A stretch of DNA of 64,000 nt from Dechloromonas denitrificans (GTDB lineage Bacteria; Pseudomonadota; Gammaproteobacteria; Burkholderiales; Rhodocyclaceae). Below, piece after piece: positions 28,483 to 40,012 of this stretch (position 1 is its first letter; each line of letters starts with the position of its first letter). The stretch spans positions 3,844,001-3,908,000 of the forward strand of contig NZ_CP075185.1 in the NCBI RefSeq assembly GCF_020510685.1, in the 5' to 3' direction. Below the pieces are notes generated by a model. It worked only from the letters and a program-made list of their open reading frames with translations, was not told where the DNA came from and did not search any database. A program made the translations under genes and the position numbers.

Positions 28483-29804
28483 GTCGGATTTTCCTGCTTG
28501 TCGAGAATGTGGCGTACCAGATTGACGTGCTCGCGCAAGGTATAGACCAGATCGGAGAAGCCAAGCGGTACGTGGAGCTGGCTCGCCTCCTCGTCGAGGG
28601 CGTCGAGCCGGCTGCGATAGTCGGCCATCTTGGCCGGGTCGAAACGGTGGCGGATATCTTCTTCGAGGAACTTCAGTTCGCCGTAGGAACGAAAGATCTT
28701 CGAGCGGATGCGCCAGGTGTAGAGCGCCGGCGCCACCTTGAGCAGCGGAATCAGCAAGGCAATGATCGGCACCAGCAGCACTATCAGCCGGTCGAACAGC
28801 ACGGCCAGCCAGAACGGCAGGTAGCGCTGGAGAAACGGCGAACCGGACTGGAAGTAGCGCGCCGCCTCGGGCGACAGCGGCAGCAACTGGTCCATGTAAG
28901 CCGGAAACTCGCCGGCGCTCTGGAAGAAGCCGGACTTCCCGTGCACCTCGCTGACCGCCTGCAGCAGCAGGGTTTGCAATGCCGGATGCAGATCGTCGCG
29001 AACAATCAGGTTGGCGGTCGGCGCCAGGACCTTGATATCTTCCGGCGGAAAATCGCGCACCAGATCGGCCGCTCCCTGCGGCAAGGTCAGCCGGGTGAGG
29101 AAAGGAAAGTGCCGCTGGTAAGCGTTGGCCTGGGCAAAGCTCATCACCTTGACGCCGGGCGAGCGCAACAGCACCTGAACGACCGGCGCGCTCTCGGCGG
29201 CGATGATGAAGGCGGCGTCGATCCGCCCCTGCTGCAGCTCTTCGGCGGCGACCAGGCCGGAGAGCGGCAACAGCTTGTCGTTGGCGCGGATTTCGTTGGC
29301 CTCGAGCAGGCGCTGCGCCAACTGGCGAATGCCCGAGCCTTCCTGGCCAATGGCAATGCGCTTACCCTGCAACTGGGTCAGGCGATCGAGCCGCTTGTCG
29401 CCGCGATAGAAAACCCAGACCGGCTCGTAGAAAACGCTGCCCAGCGAGAGCAGGCCGGAATCGTCGGCCTCGTCTGGATCGTTCTTCGGCTCGATGACCC
29501 CGCCCTGGACGAAGCCGATCTGCGCTTCGTCGCTTTTCAGACGCGCGATGTTTTCCAGCGAACCGGCCGACGCCTTGACCTCCAGCGTGACGCCGCTGCG
29601 CGCCAGAATGGCGGCGTAGCGCTTGGCGAACTGGTAGTAGGCGCCGCTCTCGCCGCCCGTGCTGATGACGATGGTGCGCGGCGGCGCCGGCTGGACGAAC
29701 TGATAGGCGACGACGAAACCGAGGCCGACGATCAGGAAGATCCACCAGGCAGTGGCGAACAGGTCGCGCAGCGACAGGAGCCCGACCTTGATCCGCCCCA
29801 TCAT
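28479..29804 (-). CDS. Membrane-anchored TAXI-type solute-binding protein
   Basis: A 441-residue protein. Residues about 17-37 are a membrane helix (WWIFLIVGLGFVVAYQF). Residues 42-320 are a TAXI-family substrate-binding domain (TIVISTGGESGAYYQFAKRY, then AQIGFVQGG). Residues about 330-360 are one or two further helices (FWLAVLFDRLIVLLVPIIAL), followed by a cytoplasmic tail predicted to be helical. Ordinary TAXI proteins are secreted and work with TRAP permeases; none is next to this one. The anchored form may be a sensor or scaffold. It overlaps both neighbours by four bases. Confidence 0.85.
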   Translation of the reverse strand: MMGRIKVGLLSLRDLFATAWWIFLIVGLGFVVAYQFVQPAPPRTIVISTGGESGAYYQFAKRYAAILARSGVTLEVKASAGSLENIARLKSDEAQIGFVQGGVIEPKNDPDEADDSGLLSLGSVFYEPVWVFYRGDKRLDRLTQLQGKRIAIGQEGSGIRQLAQRLLEANEIRANDKLLPLSGLVAAEELQQGRIDAAFIIAAESAPVVQVLLRSPGVKVMSFAQANAYQRHFPFLTRLTLPQGAADLVRDFPPEDIKVLAPTANLIVRDDLHPALQTLLLQAVSEVHGKSGFFQSAGEFPAYMDQLLPLSPEAARYFQSGSPFLQRYLPFWLAVLFDRLIVLLVPIIALLIPLLKVAPALYTWRIRSKIFRSYGELKFLEEDIRHRFDPAKMADYRSRLDALDEEASQLHVPLGFSDLVYTLREHVNLVRHILDKQENPT

Positions 29805-30775
29805 GGCAACAGAATGGTCGAACCCGTCGTCTTGCGCGCCTCGAGATCGCGATGCGCCTGGGCCGCGTCGGCCAGCCGATAGGTCTGATTGACTTCGATG
29901 CGCACCCGGCCGGCCGCGACGACGTCGAACAGCTCGTTGCCCAGCGCTTCGAGATCGGCCCGCTGGGCGGTGTAGTTCATGATCGTCGGGCGGGTGACGA
30001 ACAGCGAGCCCTTTTGCGACAGCAGCAACAGATCGAGCGGCGGCACCGGGCCGGAAGCGTTGCCGTAGGCGACCATCATGCCGAGCGGGCGCAGGCTGTC
30101 GAGCGAACCGATGAAAGTATCCTTGCCGACGCCGTCATAGACCACCGGCACGCCTTCGCCGCCGGTAATTTCGCGGACGCGCTGGGCAAAATTCTCGCTG
30201 CTGTAATTGATCACATGGTCGCAGCCATGCGCCTTGGCCAGTTCGACCTTGGCCGTCGAGCCGACCGTGCCGATCACCGTGGCGCCCAGCGCCTTGGCCC
30301 ACTGGCAGGCGATCAGGCCGACCCCGCCGGCCGCCGCATGGATCAGCACGGCATCGCCCGGCTGGACACGATAGGTGCGGCGCAGCAGGTAGGCCGCGGT
30401 CAGCCCCTGCAACATCATGGCCGCCGCGGTATTGAAGCCGATCGCATCCGGCAGCTTGAGCAGGCGATGCGCTGGAATGTTGCGCGCCTCGGCATAAGCA
30501 CCGACCGGCCCGCCGGCATAGGCGACGCGGTCGCCGACCTTGACCGCGCTGACGCCGGCACCGACCGCCTCGACCACACCGGCCCCCTCCAGGCCGATAC
30601 CGGCTGGCAGCGGCAAGGGATAGAGGCCGGTGCGGTGATAGGTATCGATGAAATTGAGGCCGACGGCATGGTGACGAACGGTCGCCTCGCCGGCGGCCGG
30701 GGCGGGAACTGCCACCTCTTCCCAGCACATGACTTCAGGACCGCCGGTCTGGTGGATGCGAATGGCGTGGTTCAT
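29801..30775 (-). CDS. qor: NADPH:quinone oxidoreductase (zeta-crystallin type)
   Basis: A 324-residue medium-chain dehydrogenase without the structural zinc cysteines. The nucleotide loop is VLIHAAAGGVGLIACQWAKA. The N-terminal GroES-like part has VGLNFIDTYHRTGLYP, typical of quinone oxidoreductase QorA. It reduces quinones with NADPH in the cytoplasm. It is the first of three overlapping minus-strand genes (qor, TAXI protein, ParA), so the three are likely cotranscribed. Confidence 0.92.
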   Translation of the reverse strand: MNHAIRIHQTGGPEVMCWEEVAVPAPAAGEATVRHHAVGLNFIDTYHRTGLYPLPLPAGIGLEGAGVVEAVGAGVSAVKVGDRVAYAGGPVGAYAEARNIPAHRLLKLPDAIGFNTAAAMMLQGLTAAYLLRRTYRVQPGDAVLIHAAAGGVGLIACQWAKALGATVIGTVGSTAKVELAKAHGCDHVINYSSENFAQRVREITGGEGVPVVYDGVGKDTFIGSLDSLRPLGMMVAYGNASGPVPPLDLLLLSQKGSLFVTRPTIMNYTAQRADLEALGNELFDVVAAGRVRIEVNQTYRLADAAQAHRDLEARKTTGSTILLP

Positions 30776-31216
30776 GGGGGAGTCTCCTTGCTGGTTATTG
30801 GTGATGGTTCCGGCGAAAGGCCGAGGTTATCACTCGGCCGGCCTGCGATCTAGCGCGCCGGACACACCAGGCAATGTGGACTCTTGCCCCTTTGGGGCGG
30901 TTGACCGCAACAAGCTCGCGGCAGGGAAATGCTGACCCATTCCACAACGCCCCAAGCCTTGATTCCAGCGAAAACTCGGCCAGCGATACTCGTTAAATGT
31001 TGGAGACGAATTGCCGGCTAAAAAGCCGGAATCGGCCAGGAGCCGTCATTCGAAGATTGCAGAGACCGAGGAATTCGATGCCGGTTTAGTCTCTGAAAGC
31101 CGACGTCCGTTTGGTGCCGCATTTGTGCGTACTTACCCTATGGAATGACTTAAAGAAAATGCTGATAGACTATTTAGGCAACATCGGGCAGTTACATCCC
31201 TTCGTTCGAAACACTA
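30776..31216. other. Non-coding stretch bordering a lower-GC region
   Basis: About 440 bases with no convincing gene. Base composition drops from the GC-rich neighbours toward the AT-richer downstream gene. Short hairpins are visible, such as GCCGGCT...AGCCGG near 31013-31031. I see no tRNA, insertion-sequence ends or strong promoter. It may be the decayed edge of an inserted segment. Confidence 0.4.
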
Positions 31217-32572
31217 ATGCTGCGAATCGTAATGTTACTCAATCGAGTCAAATTTCTTGTCGTAGGCCTGCTCTTCCTAAATTTGGCCCACGCAACGCCT
31301 GGTCAGCCCTTTCCGGCTGAGGCTTGGCAGCGAAAGGCGGTGGGCTTTGCCATCGGCCTGTACTATTTGAAAATGCCAGGGACTGATCCTGTGAAAGCGT
31401 CTCGTACCTTGGCTGCGGACAAGCGTTTCGCGTTGAAGGTCGTGGACAAGCTCGACAAGACGGCACAAAGCCAAGCCTTGCTAAGCGCAAATTTCAGCAG
31501 CAACGTCACGAAGGAGTATGCGCCACCGTCAATTGAATCTCTGCGCTACTTTGGGCGGGGGCTTAGCCAAGAACAGGCGCTGGCGCTTCAAAAGGCACCT
31601 CGGGCACTAATCCTAGGCTTCGCACATCCGTCACAACAGAAAACCTCAGGGTTACGGCGTGCCGAAGAATTCATCCTCGAACTAGCAAAGCAGGAGGACG
31701 CCATAATATGGGATGACGAGACCCGTGAAGCGTTCACTCCAGAAGCATGGGAAAAGACTCGCCTAAGAACATGGGAAGGTGGAATCCCTGATGTATCCAA
31801 GCAAATCGTAATTCATGCCTACAGCAATGCAGGGCGTACACGTGCAATCTCTTTGGGCATGGCACGATTTGGTCTGCCTGACCTAGTAATCAACGATACT
31901 GTCTGGTCTCTCAATCGTCCGTTAGGCAATGCGATTAACGCTCTGGCACAGCAACTTGTCGAGGCAGGCCCACCCGATGATAAGGGAGCGCTAAATTTGA
32001 AAATCGCTGGCTTACGTCATGTTGGGCTACGCAAAAGCCTGTCGGAGGGCATCCTATCTGGTGGCAAAGGTGAGGGAAGGCTGCTTTTGCTGGAGACCAT
32101 GGCAGAGGCAGGGGATCCTGACAACGCGCTAGCAGTCTTGAGCTTCGATTCTTATCCTGGGCGTGATGCAACCGAACACCAGACCAATTTTGTTATTGCT
32201 CTTTTTGGTACTCAACCGGATGAAGTTGTTTACACCAAGCATGATGCAGCCCTGCGGGCCGCGAGTACGCATGCGCGTGCTCAATTGCCGGGCTTACAGA
32301 AAGCCTTTGTGCGCGGATTTGCGCCCGGTGAGCATTTGCTTGTTAAGGCTCCCTTCACCACTCGCGATAGCGGTCAGGAATGGATGTGGATCGAGGTTAC
32401 GGAATGGAATGGTGATCAGGTCAAAGGAATGCTCCGCAGTGATCCGCGTAATGTGCCCGGGCTAAAAGCAGGTCAGATGGTTGGTGCTAAACAATCAGAG
32501 CTTTTTGATTATCTTCGCGTCTTTCCGGATGGTCGCACCGAGGGAAATGAGACATCAAAACTATTGAAGTAG
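31217..32572 (+). CDS. Exported DUF2314-containing protein of unknown function
   Basis: A 451-residue protein with an N-terminal signal peptide (LVVGLLFLNLAHA, likely cut before TPG). The C-terminal about 75 residues match the DUF2314/YegJ type (EHLLVKAPFTTRDSGQEWMW, then GMLRSDPRNV and LKAGQMVG). The central 300 residues are unassigned. Codon use and base composition are markedly less GC-rich than neighbours, which suggests horizontal acquisition. The ATG at 31217 has no strong ribosome site; an ATG five codons later is an alternative. Confidence 0.75.
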   Translation: MLRIVMLLNRVKFLVVGLLFLNLAHATPGQPFPAEAWQRKAVGFAIGLYYLKMPGTDPVKASRTLAADKRFALKVVDKLDKTAQSQALLSANFSSNVTKEYAPPSIESLRYFGRGLSQEQALALQKAPRALILGFAHPSQQKTSGLRRAEEFILELAKQEDAIIWDDETREAFTPEAWEKTRLRTWEGGIPDVSKQIVIHAYSNAGRTRAISLGMARFGLPDLVINDTVWSLNRPLGNAINALAQQLVEAGPPDDKGALNLKIAGLRHVGLRKSLSEGILSGGKGEGRLLLLETMAEAGDPDNALAVLSFDSYPGRDATEHQTNFVIALFGTQPDEVVYTKHDAALRAASTHARAQLPGLQKAFVRGFAPGEHLLVKAPFTTRDSGQEWMWIEVTEWNGDQVKGMLRSDPRNVPGLKAGQMVGAKQSELFDYLRVFPDGRTEGNETSKLLK

Positions 32573-32765
32573 TCAGCGAGACGAAAGCCATTTGCTCAGT
32601 CAATCTGAATGGCAGCTGATTCTCACTATGCCGTCGTTAACTTATTGGCAATCGAAATGGCTCCAATGGGCACGAAGCTGCCTTACCCCGCAACCGCCTG
32701 AAACAGCCAGCTGATCTTCGCTTCGGGTAGCCAACCACCCACTCAAAATATCCGGCAATCGCCTC

Positions 32766-34907
32766 TCAGACCGGCGTCAGCTTGGCATATTCCAGGGCCA
32801 GCCACTTCATGCCGTGGCCGCTGAAATTGACCTGGACGCGGGCATCGGCGCCGCGCCCTTCGGTCGACACGATGACGCCGAGGCCGAACTTGGCATGCTC
32901 GACGGCCTGCCCGATGCGCAAGCCGGTGCTGCTCGGCTCGGCATAGCCGCCGCCAAACGAGCCGAAGGCCGGGACGGCCGAGGTGGTTTCGGCCTTCTTG
33001 TTGAGCTTGAGCAGCAGATTTTCCGGAATTTCCTCAAGGAAGCTCGACGGCACGCAGTACCGCGTCTGGCCGTGCAGCATCCGGGTCTGTGCGCAGGACA
33101 CGTAGAGCCGCTGGCGGGCGCGGGTGACCGCGACATACATCAGCCGACGCTCCTCCTCCAACCCTTCGCGCCCCTGGTTCACCGAGTTTTCGTGCGGGAA
33201 CAGCCCCTGTTCCAGGCCGGTGATGAAGACGACGTCGAATTCCAGGCCCTTGGCGGCATGCACCGACATCAGCTGGACCGCTTCCTGGCCTTCGCCGGCC
33301 TGATGTTCGCCGGATTCCAGCGAGGCCAGGGTGAGGAAGGAAACCAGCGCGCCGCCTTCGCCGATGGCTCCTTCGTCGTCGACGAAGGTGGCGGCGGCGT
33401 TGATCAATTCGTCAAGATTCTCCAGCCGGTCCTGGCCTTCCTTCTCCAGGCGGTAATGCTGGGCGAGGCCGGATTTCTCGATGATGTGCTCGACCATCTC
33501 GGGCAACGGCAGGTTCTGCGTTTCCTGGCGCAGGCTTTCGATCAGCCGGACGAAGGCGCCGACCGTCTGGCCGGCCTTGCCGGTCAGCGAAGCGGCGGCG
33601 TTGTAGAGGCTGGAATTCATCTGGTGCGCCGTGGCCTGCAGGTTTTCCAGCGAGCGGGCGCCGATGCCGCGGGTCGGAAAATTGACGACGCGCAGGAAGG
33701 CCGTGTCGTCGTCCGGGTTGCCGAGCAGGCGCAGATAAGCCAGCGCGTGCTTGATTTCCTGGCGCTCGAAGAAGCGCAGGCCGCCATAGACCTTGTACGG
33801 CACGTTCTTGGTGAACAGCTCGTTTTCCAGCACGCGCGACTGGGCGTTGGAGCGGTAGAGCAGCGCGATCTGGGTCGGCGACACGCCATCACGCACCAGT
33901 TCGCGGATTTCCTCGACGATGAAACGCGCTTCGTCGAGATCGGAATAGGCTTCGAAAGCACGGATCGGCTCGCCGTCGCCGGCATCGGTCCACAAGTTCT
34001 TGCCGAGGCGCTCGCGGTTGTTCTTGATCAGCGCATTGGCGGCGGCCAGGATATTGCCGTGCGAGCGGTAGTTCTGCTCGAGGCGGATGATGTTGTCGCC
34101 GGCGTAGTCGCGCTCGAAATCGCGCATGTTGCCGACCTCGGCGCCGCGGAAGGCATAGATGCTCTGGTCGTCGTCGCCGACCGCGAAAACCTTGGCGCCA
34201 CCACCAGCCAGCAGTTGCAGCCAGGCGTACTGCAGCTTGTTGGTGTCCTGGAACTCATCGACCAGAACGTAGCGGAAACGCTGCTGATAATGCGTGCGGA
34301 GCGGTTCGTTGCGCTGCAGCAATTCGAAGCAGCGCAACAGCAATTCGGCGAAGTCGACGACCCCTTCGCGGTTGCACTGGGTTTCGTACTCGGCGTACAG
34401 CTCGACCCGCTTCTGGGTGAAATTGTCGTAGGCCTCGGCCTGGGCGGCACGGATGCCCTGCTCCTTGTGGGAATTGATGAAGGAACAGAGTTCGCGCGGC
34501 GGATATTTCTCGTCGTCGACGTTGAGATTCTTCAGCAGGCGCTTGACCATCGCCAACTGGTCGGCCGAATCGAGAATCTGGAAAGTTTGCGGCAGCCCGG
34601 CTTCGCGGTAATGGGCACGGAGCAGCCGGTTGCACAAGCCGTGGAAGGTGCCGATCCACATGCCACGGGTGTTCACCGGGACCAGCGCCGACAGGCGCGC
34701 CGTCATTTCCTTGGCCGCCTTGTTGGTAAAGGTCACGGCCAGAATGCCGTGCGGCCCGACCTGACCGGTCGACATCAGCCAGGCGATACGCGTCGTCAAC
34801 ACCCGGGTTTTGCCGCTCCCCGCCCCGGCGAGAATCAACGCATGCACGGGTGGCAGGGTGACGGCCTGCAACTGGGGAGGATTGAGATTGGCAAGTAGAT
34901 CAGACAT
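32766..34907 (-). CDS. uvrD: UvrD/PcrA-family DNA helicase
   Basis: A 713-residue superfamily 1A 3'-5' helicase for nucleotide-excision and mismatch repair. Motif I is ILAGAGSGKTRVLTTRIAWL, motif II is VDEFQDTNKLQYAWLQ, motif III contains VGDDDQSIYAFRGAEVGN, and motif VI contains VAVTRARQRLYVSCA. The C-terminal basic/hydrophobic module (VEHAKFGLGVIVSTEGRG) is typical of UvrD/PcrA. The length fits. It is preceded by an AT-rich divergent intergenic region. Confidence 0.95.
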   Translation of the reverse strand: MSDLLANLNPPQLQAVTLPPVHALILAGAGSGKTRVLTTRIAWLMSTGQVGPHGILAVTFTNKAAKEMTARLSALVPVNTRGMWIGTFHGLCNRLLRAHYREAGLPQTFQILDSADQLAMVKRLLKNLNVDDEKYPPRELCSFINSHKEQGIRAAQAEAYDNFTQKRVELYAEYETQCNREGVVDFAELLLRCFELLQRNEPLRTHYQQRFRYVLVDEFQDTNKLQYAWLQLLAGGGAKVFAVGDDDQSIYAFRGAEVGNMRDFERDYAGDNIIRLEQNYRSHGNILAAANALIKNNRERLGKNLWTDAGDGEPIRAFEAYSDLDEARFIVEEIRELVRDGVSPTQIALLYRSNAQSRVLENELFTKNVPYKVYGGLRFFERQEIKHALAYLRLLGNPDDDTAFLRVVNFPTRGIGARSLENLQATAHQMNSSLYNAAASLTGKAGQTVGAFVRLIESLRQETQNLPLPEMVEHIIEKSGLAQHYRLEKEGQDRLENLDELINAAATFVDDEGAIGEGGALVSFLTLASLESGEHQAGEGQEAVQLMSVHAAKGLEFDVVFITGLEQGLFPHENSVNQGREGLEEERRLMYVAVTRARQRLYVSCAQTRMLHGQTRYCVPSSFLEEIPENLLLKLNKKAETTSAVPAFGSFGGGYAEPSSTGLRIGQAVEHAKFGLGVIVSTEGRGADARVQVNFSGHGMKWLALEYAKLTPV

Positions 34908-35047
34908 GAATTAATTCACAAAAAATTATTACTAAAGGCGTAGAATGATCGCCAAAAAAGCAGCACCTGGAAAATGGTCAGACCAATTTGTTGTTATTGT
35001 GCAACGCAACAATTTAAACCGGACTTTTTCACGCTCTGCAAAAACAG

Positions 35048-35063
35048 GCCAAGTATACTTGGC
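35048..35063. promoter_or_regulatory. Perfect 16-bp palindrome upstream of the 118-residue protein gene
   Basis: GCCAAGTATACTTGGC is perfectly self-complementary. It sits about 90 bases before the start codon in a notably AT-rich promoter region. The size and symmetry suggest an operator for a dimeric repressor; no regulator gene is adjacent. Confidence 0.5.
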
Positions 35064-35153
35064 AAAAAATATATTGCAGTGCACAAAACTTTTTGCCCAC
35101 AAGGCGGACAAAGTAATAAGTGGTCACCACCACGAAGCAACAGGAGAAACAGC

Positions 35154-35510
35154 ATGGACAACAAAAGCATGAACGCTCCGAAGATCCTGCCCTGGATCGC
35201 CCGGAAAGCTGGCATCAGCGATGAACTGGCCCTCAAACTCTGGCGTCGCGCCCTGTCGGAAGCCGAATATCTGGTCGGCAAGGCCGAAGGTTCCGAATAC
35301 TGGGGCCTGACCGTCGAACGTTTCCTCGCCATCGTCGAAGACGAAGTCGGCGATACGCCGGAATACAATCTGACGCCAGCACCGCGCCTGTCGTGGATGT
35401 GGCATCACCAAACCCGGATGTCCCTGCTTTCGCTGATGGCGGCGCAAAATGCCTACCGCTACTGGCAAAGCACCTGGGAAACGATGTACTCGGAAAAAAA
35501 AGCCGCCTGA
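35154..35510 (+). CDS. Conserved-looking small hypothetical protein (118 residues)
   Basis: A cytoplasmic protein with the N-terminal segment APKILPWIARKAGISDELAL and a C-terminal helix-rich part (RLSWMWHHQTRMSLLSLMAA). The start at 35154 is set by an ACAGGAGAAAC ribosome site and rejects a longer reading through the AT-rich leader. No signal peptide or membrane helix is visible. I do not recognise the family. The long regulated-looking leader (246 bases from uvrD) with a perfect palindrome suggests strong, conditional expression. Confidence 0.75.
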   Translation: MDNKSMNAPKILPWIARKAGISDELALKLWRRALSEAEYLVGKAEGSEYWGLTVERFLAIVEDEVGDTPEYNLTPAPRLSWMWHHQTRMSLLSLMAAQNAYRYWQSTWETMYSEKKAA

Positions 35511-35660
35511 CCGGGCGACGCTGATACCGATCAACGGTTGGCGCGGGTACGTGCAGGTCCCGCCCCAACCTTCCGGCCAGCACTGGCGCCAAGCGCCCGG
35601 TCTGCTGTTTTTCATGGCGCGATGCCGGCAGGCCGTCGCCTGAAGCATGGTCCTGCCTGA

Positions 35661-38411
<2,751 letters not shown>

Positions 38412-38423
38412 GGAAAATTTGCC

Positions 38424-38951
38424 ATGCGCTTCCCGTTCCGGCTTTTGCTCGCAGTGCTCTTCGCCGCCTTTATTGCCGGCTGTGGGTTCCATCTGCGCGG
38501 GACGCTCAGCGGCAACCTGCCCTACAAAACGATGTACATCGCACTGCCGGAAACGGCCGATGTCCGGATCTGGCTCGAACGCTACATCAATGCGGCCGGC
38601 AGTACCGAGATCGTCGATGACGCCAAGCTGGCCGATGCCACCTTCCAGCAACTCACCGACAGCCGCCAGAAGACCATCCTCAGCGTCAACGCCCAGGGTC
38701 GCGTGCGGGAATACCGCCTGCAACTGACCTACCGCTTCCAGGTCGTCAATACCAAGGGCCAGGTGCTGGTGCCGCCGAACGAAGTCAACCTGAGCCGCGA
38801 CATCACCTTCGACGACTCCAACATCCTCGCCAAGGATCTGGAAGAAGGCCTGCTCTGGCGCGACATGAACAATGACCTGGTCAACCAGATCATGCGCCGG
38901 CTGTCGATCATCAAGCCGAAGAACCCCGACCTGCCAGAAGAAGACGAGTAA
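38424..38951 (+). CDS. lptE: LPS-assembly lipoprotein LptE
   Basis: A 175-residue outer-membrane lipoprotein that plugs the LptD barrel and helps place lipopolysaccharide in the outer leaflet. The signal peptide ends with lipobox FIAGC, with lipidated C20, followed by GFHLRGTLSGNLP, a typical LptE start. An AAGGAAAATTTGCC ribosome site precedes the ATG. Its TAA stop overlaps the holA ATG by one base. Context between leuS and holA strongly supports the call. Confidence 0.93.
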   Translation: MRFPFRLLLAVLFAAFIAGCGFHLRGTLSGNLPYKTMYIALPETADVRIWLERYINAAGSTEIVDDAKLADATFQQLTDSRQKTILSVNAQGRVREYRLQLTYRFQVVNTKGQVLVPPNEVNLSRDITFDDSNILAKDLEEGLLWRDMNNDLVNQIMRRLSIIKPKNPDLPEEDE

Positions 38952-39982
38952 TGCTGCTGAAGGGTGAACAACTCGCCGCGCACCTCGAACGCGAGTTGCG
39001 CCCCCTGTATGTGCTGTACGGCGACGAGCCGCTGCTCGTCATCGAAGCCGCCGACACCATCCGCAGCAAGGCCCGCCAGCAGGGCTACAACGAACGCGAA
39101 GTGCTGACCGTGCTGCCGGCTTTCGACTGGGGTCTGCTGCTCGCCGCCGGCGGCAACCTGTCATTGTTCGGCGACCGCAAGCTGATCGATCTGCGCATTC
39201 CGACCGGCAAGCCGGGCAAGGAAGGCGGCGCCGCACTACAGCAGTGGTGCCAGCACCTGTCGTCCGACAACCTGCTGCTGATCACGCTGCCGGAACTCGA
39301 CTGGCGCGAGGAAAAGGCGGTCTGGTTCACCACCCTGGTCAACGCCGGGGTGGCGATCAAGCTGATGGCGCCACCGCTCGCCGAACTGCCGGGCTGGATC
39401 GCCGGCCGGCTGCGCCGCCAGCAGCAGAGCGCCGATCAGGAAAGCCTGAAGTTCATCGCCGAGCGCGTCGAAGGCAACCTGCTCGCCGCCCACCAGGAAA
39501 TCCAGAAACTCGGCCTGCTCTACCCGGCCGGCCAGTTGACCGCCGAGCAAATTCGCGACGCCGTGCTCAACGTCGCCCGCTACGACATCGACGGCCTGCG
39601 CGAAGCCCTGCTCTCCGGCGACATCGGCCGCCTGACCCGGACGCTCGACGGGCTGATGCAGGAAGGCGAAGCGCCGCCCCTGGTACTCTGGGCGATGAGC
39701 GAGGAAATCCGCGCGCTGACGACAATCCGGGCCGGCATCGATAGCGGCAAGGCGGTCGACCAGTTGCTCAAGGACGCCAAGGTCTGGGGACCGCGCGCGA
39801 TACCGGTGAAAAAGGCATTGCAGCGCCTGACCAGCACGGTACTCGAAGCCGCCCTGCAACATGCCGGCAGAATTGACCGGCTGGCCAAAGGCATCGGTCA
39901 GGGTAATATCTGGGAAGAATTTCTCCGTCTCGGCCTGCGCCTTTGCCCGGGCGGCCCGATACGGACCGGCGCCGTGCGCTGA
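38951..39982 (+). CDS. holA: DNA polymerase III subunit delta
   Basis: A 343-residue clamp-loader subunit that opens the beta clamp. It begins MLLKGEQLAAHLERELRPLY and soon has VLYGDEPLLVIEAADTIR, the degenerate nucleotide-binding start of HolA. The motif NLSLFGDRKLIDLRIPTGKP is the typical beta-interaction region. The length is normal. It is coupled to lptE by a one-base overlap (TAATG). Confidence 0.94.
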   Translation: MLLKGEQLAAHLERELRPLYVLYGDEPLLVIEAADTIRSKARQQGYNEREVLTVLPAFDWGLLLAAGGNLSLFGDRKLIDLRIPTGKPGKEGGAALQQWCQHLSSDNLLLITLPELDWREEKAVWFTTLVNAGVAIKLMAPPLAELPGWIAGRLRRQQQSADQESLKFIAERVEGNLLAAHQEIQKLGLLYPAGQLTAEQIRDAVLNVARYDIDGLREALLSGDIGRLTRTLDGLMQEGEAPPLVLWAMSEEIRALTTIRAGIDSGKAVDQLLKDAKVWGPRAIPVKKALQRLTSTVLEAALQHAGRIDRLAKGIGQGNIWEEFLRLGLRLCPGGPIRTGAVR

Positions 39983-40012
39983 ACCAGACAAAAACGCTAT
40001 GCCGGGGGATCC

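Noticed and set aside
31111..31320. A 69-codon frame before the DUF2314 gene
   Set aside because: It overlaps the start of the larger gene in another frame, has no ribosome site and no recognisable composition.
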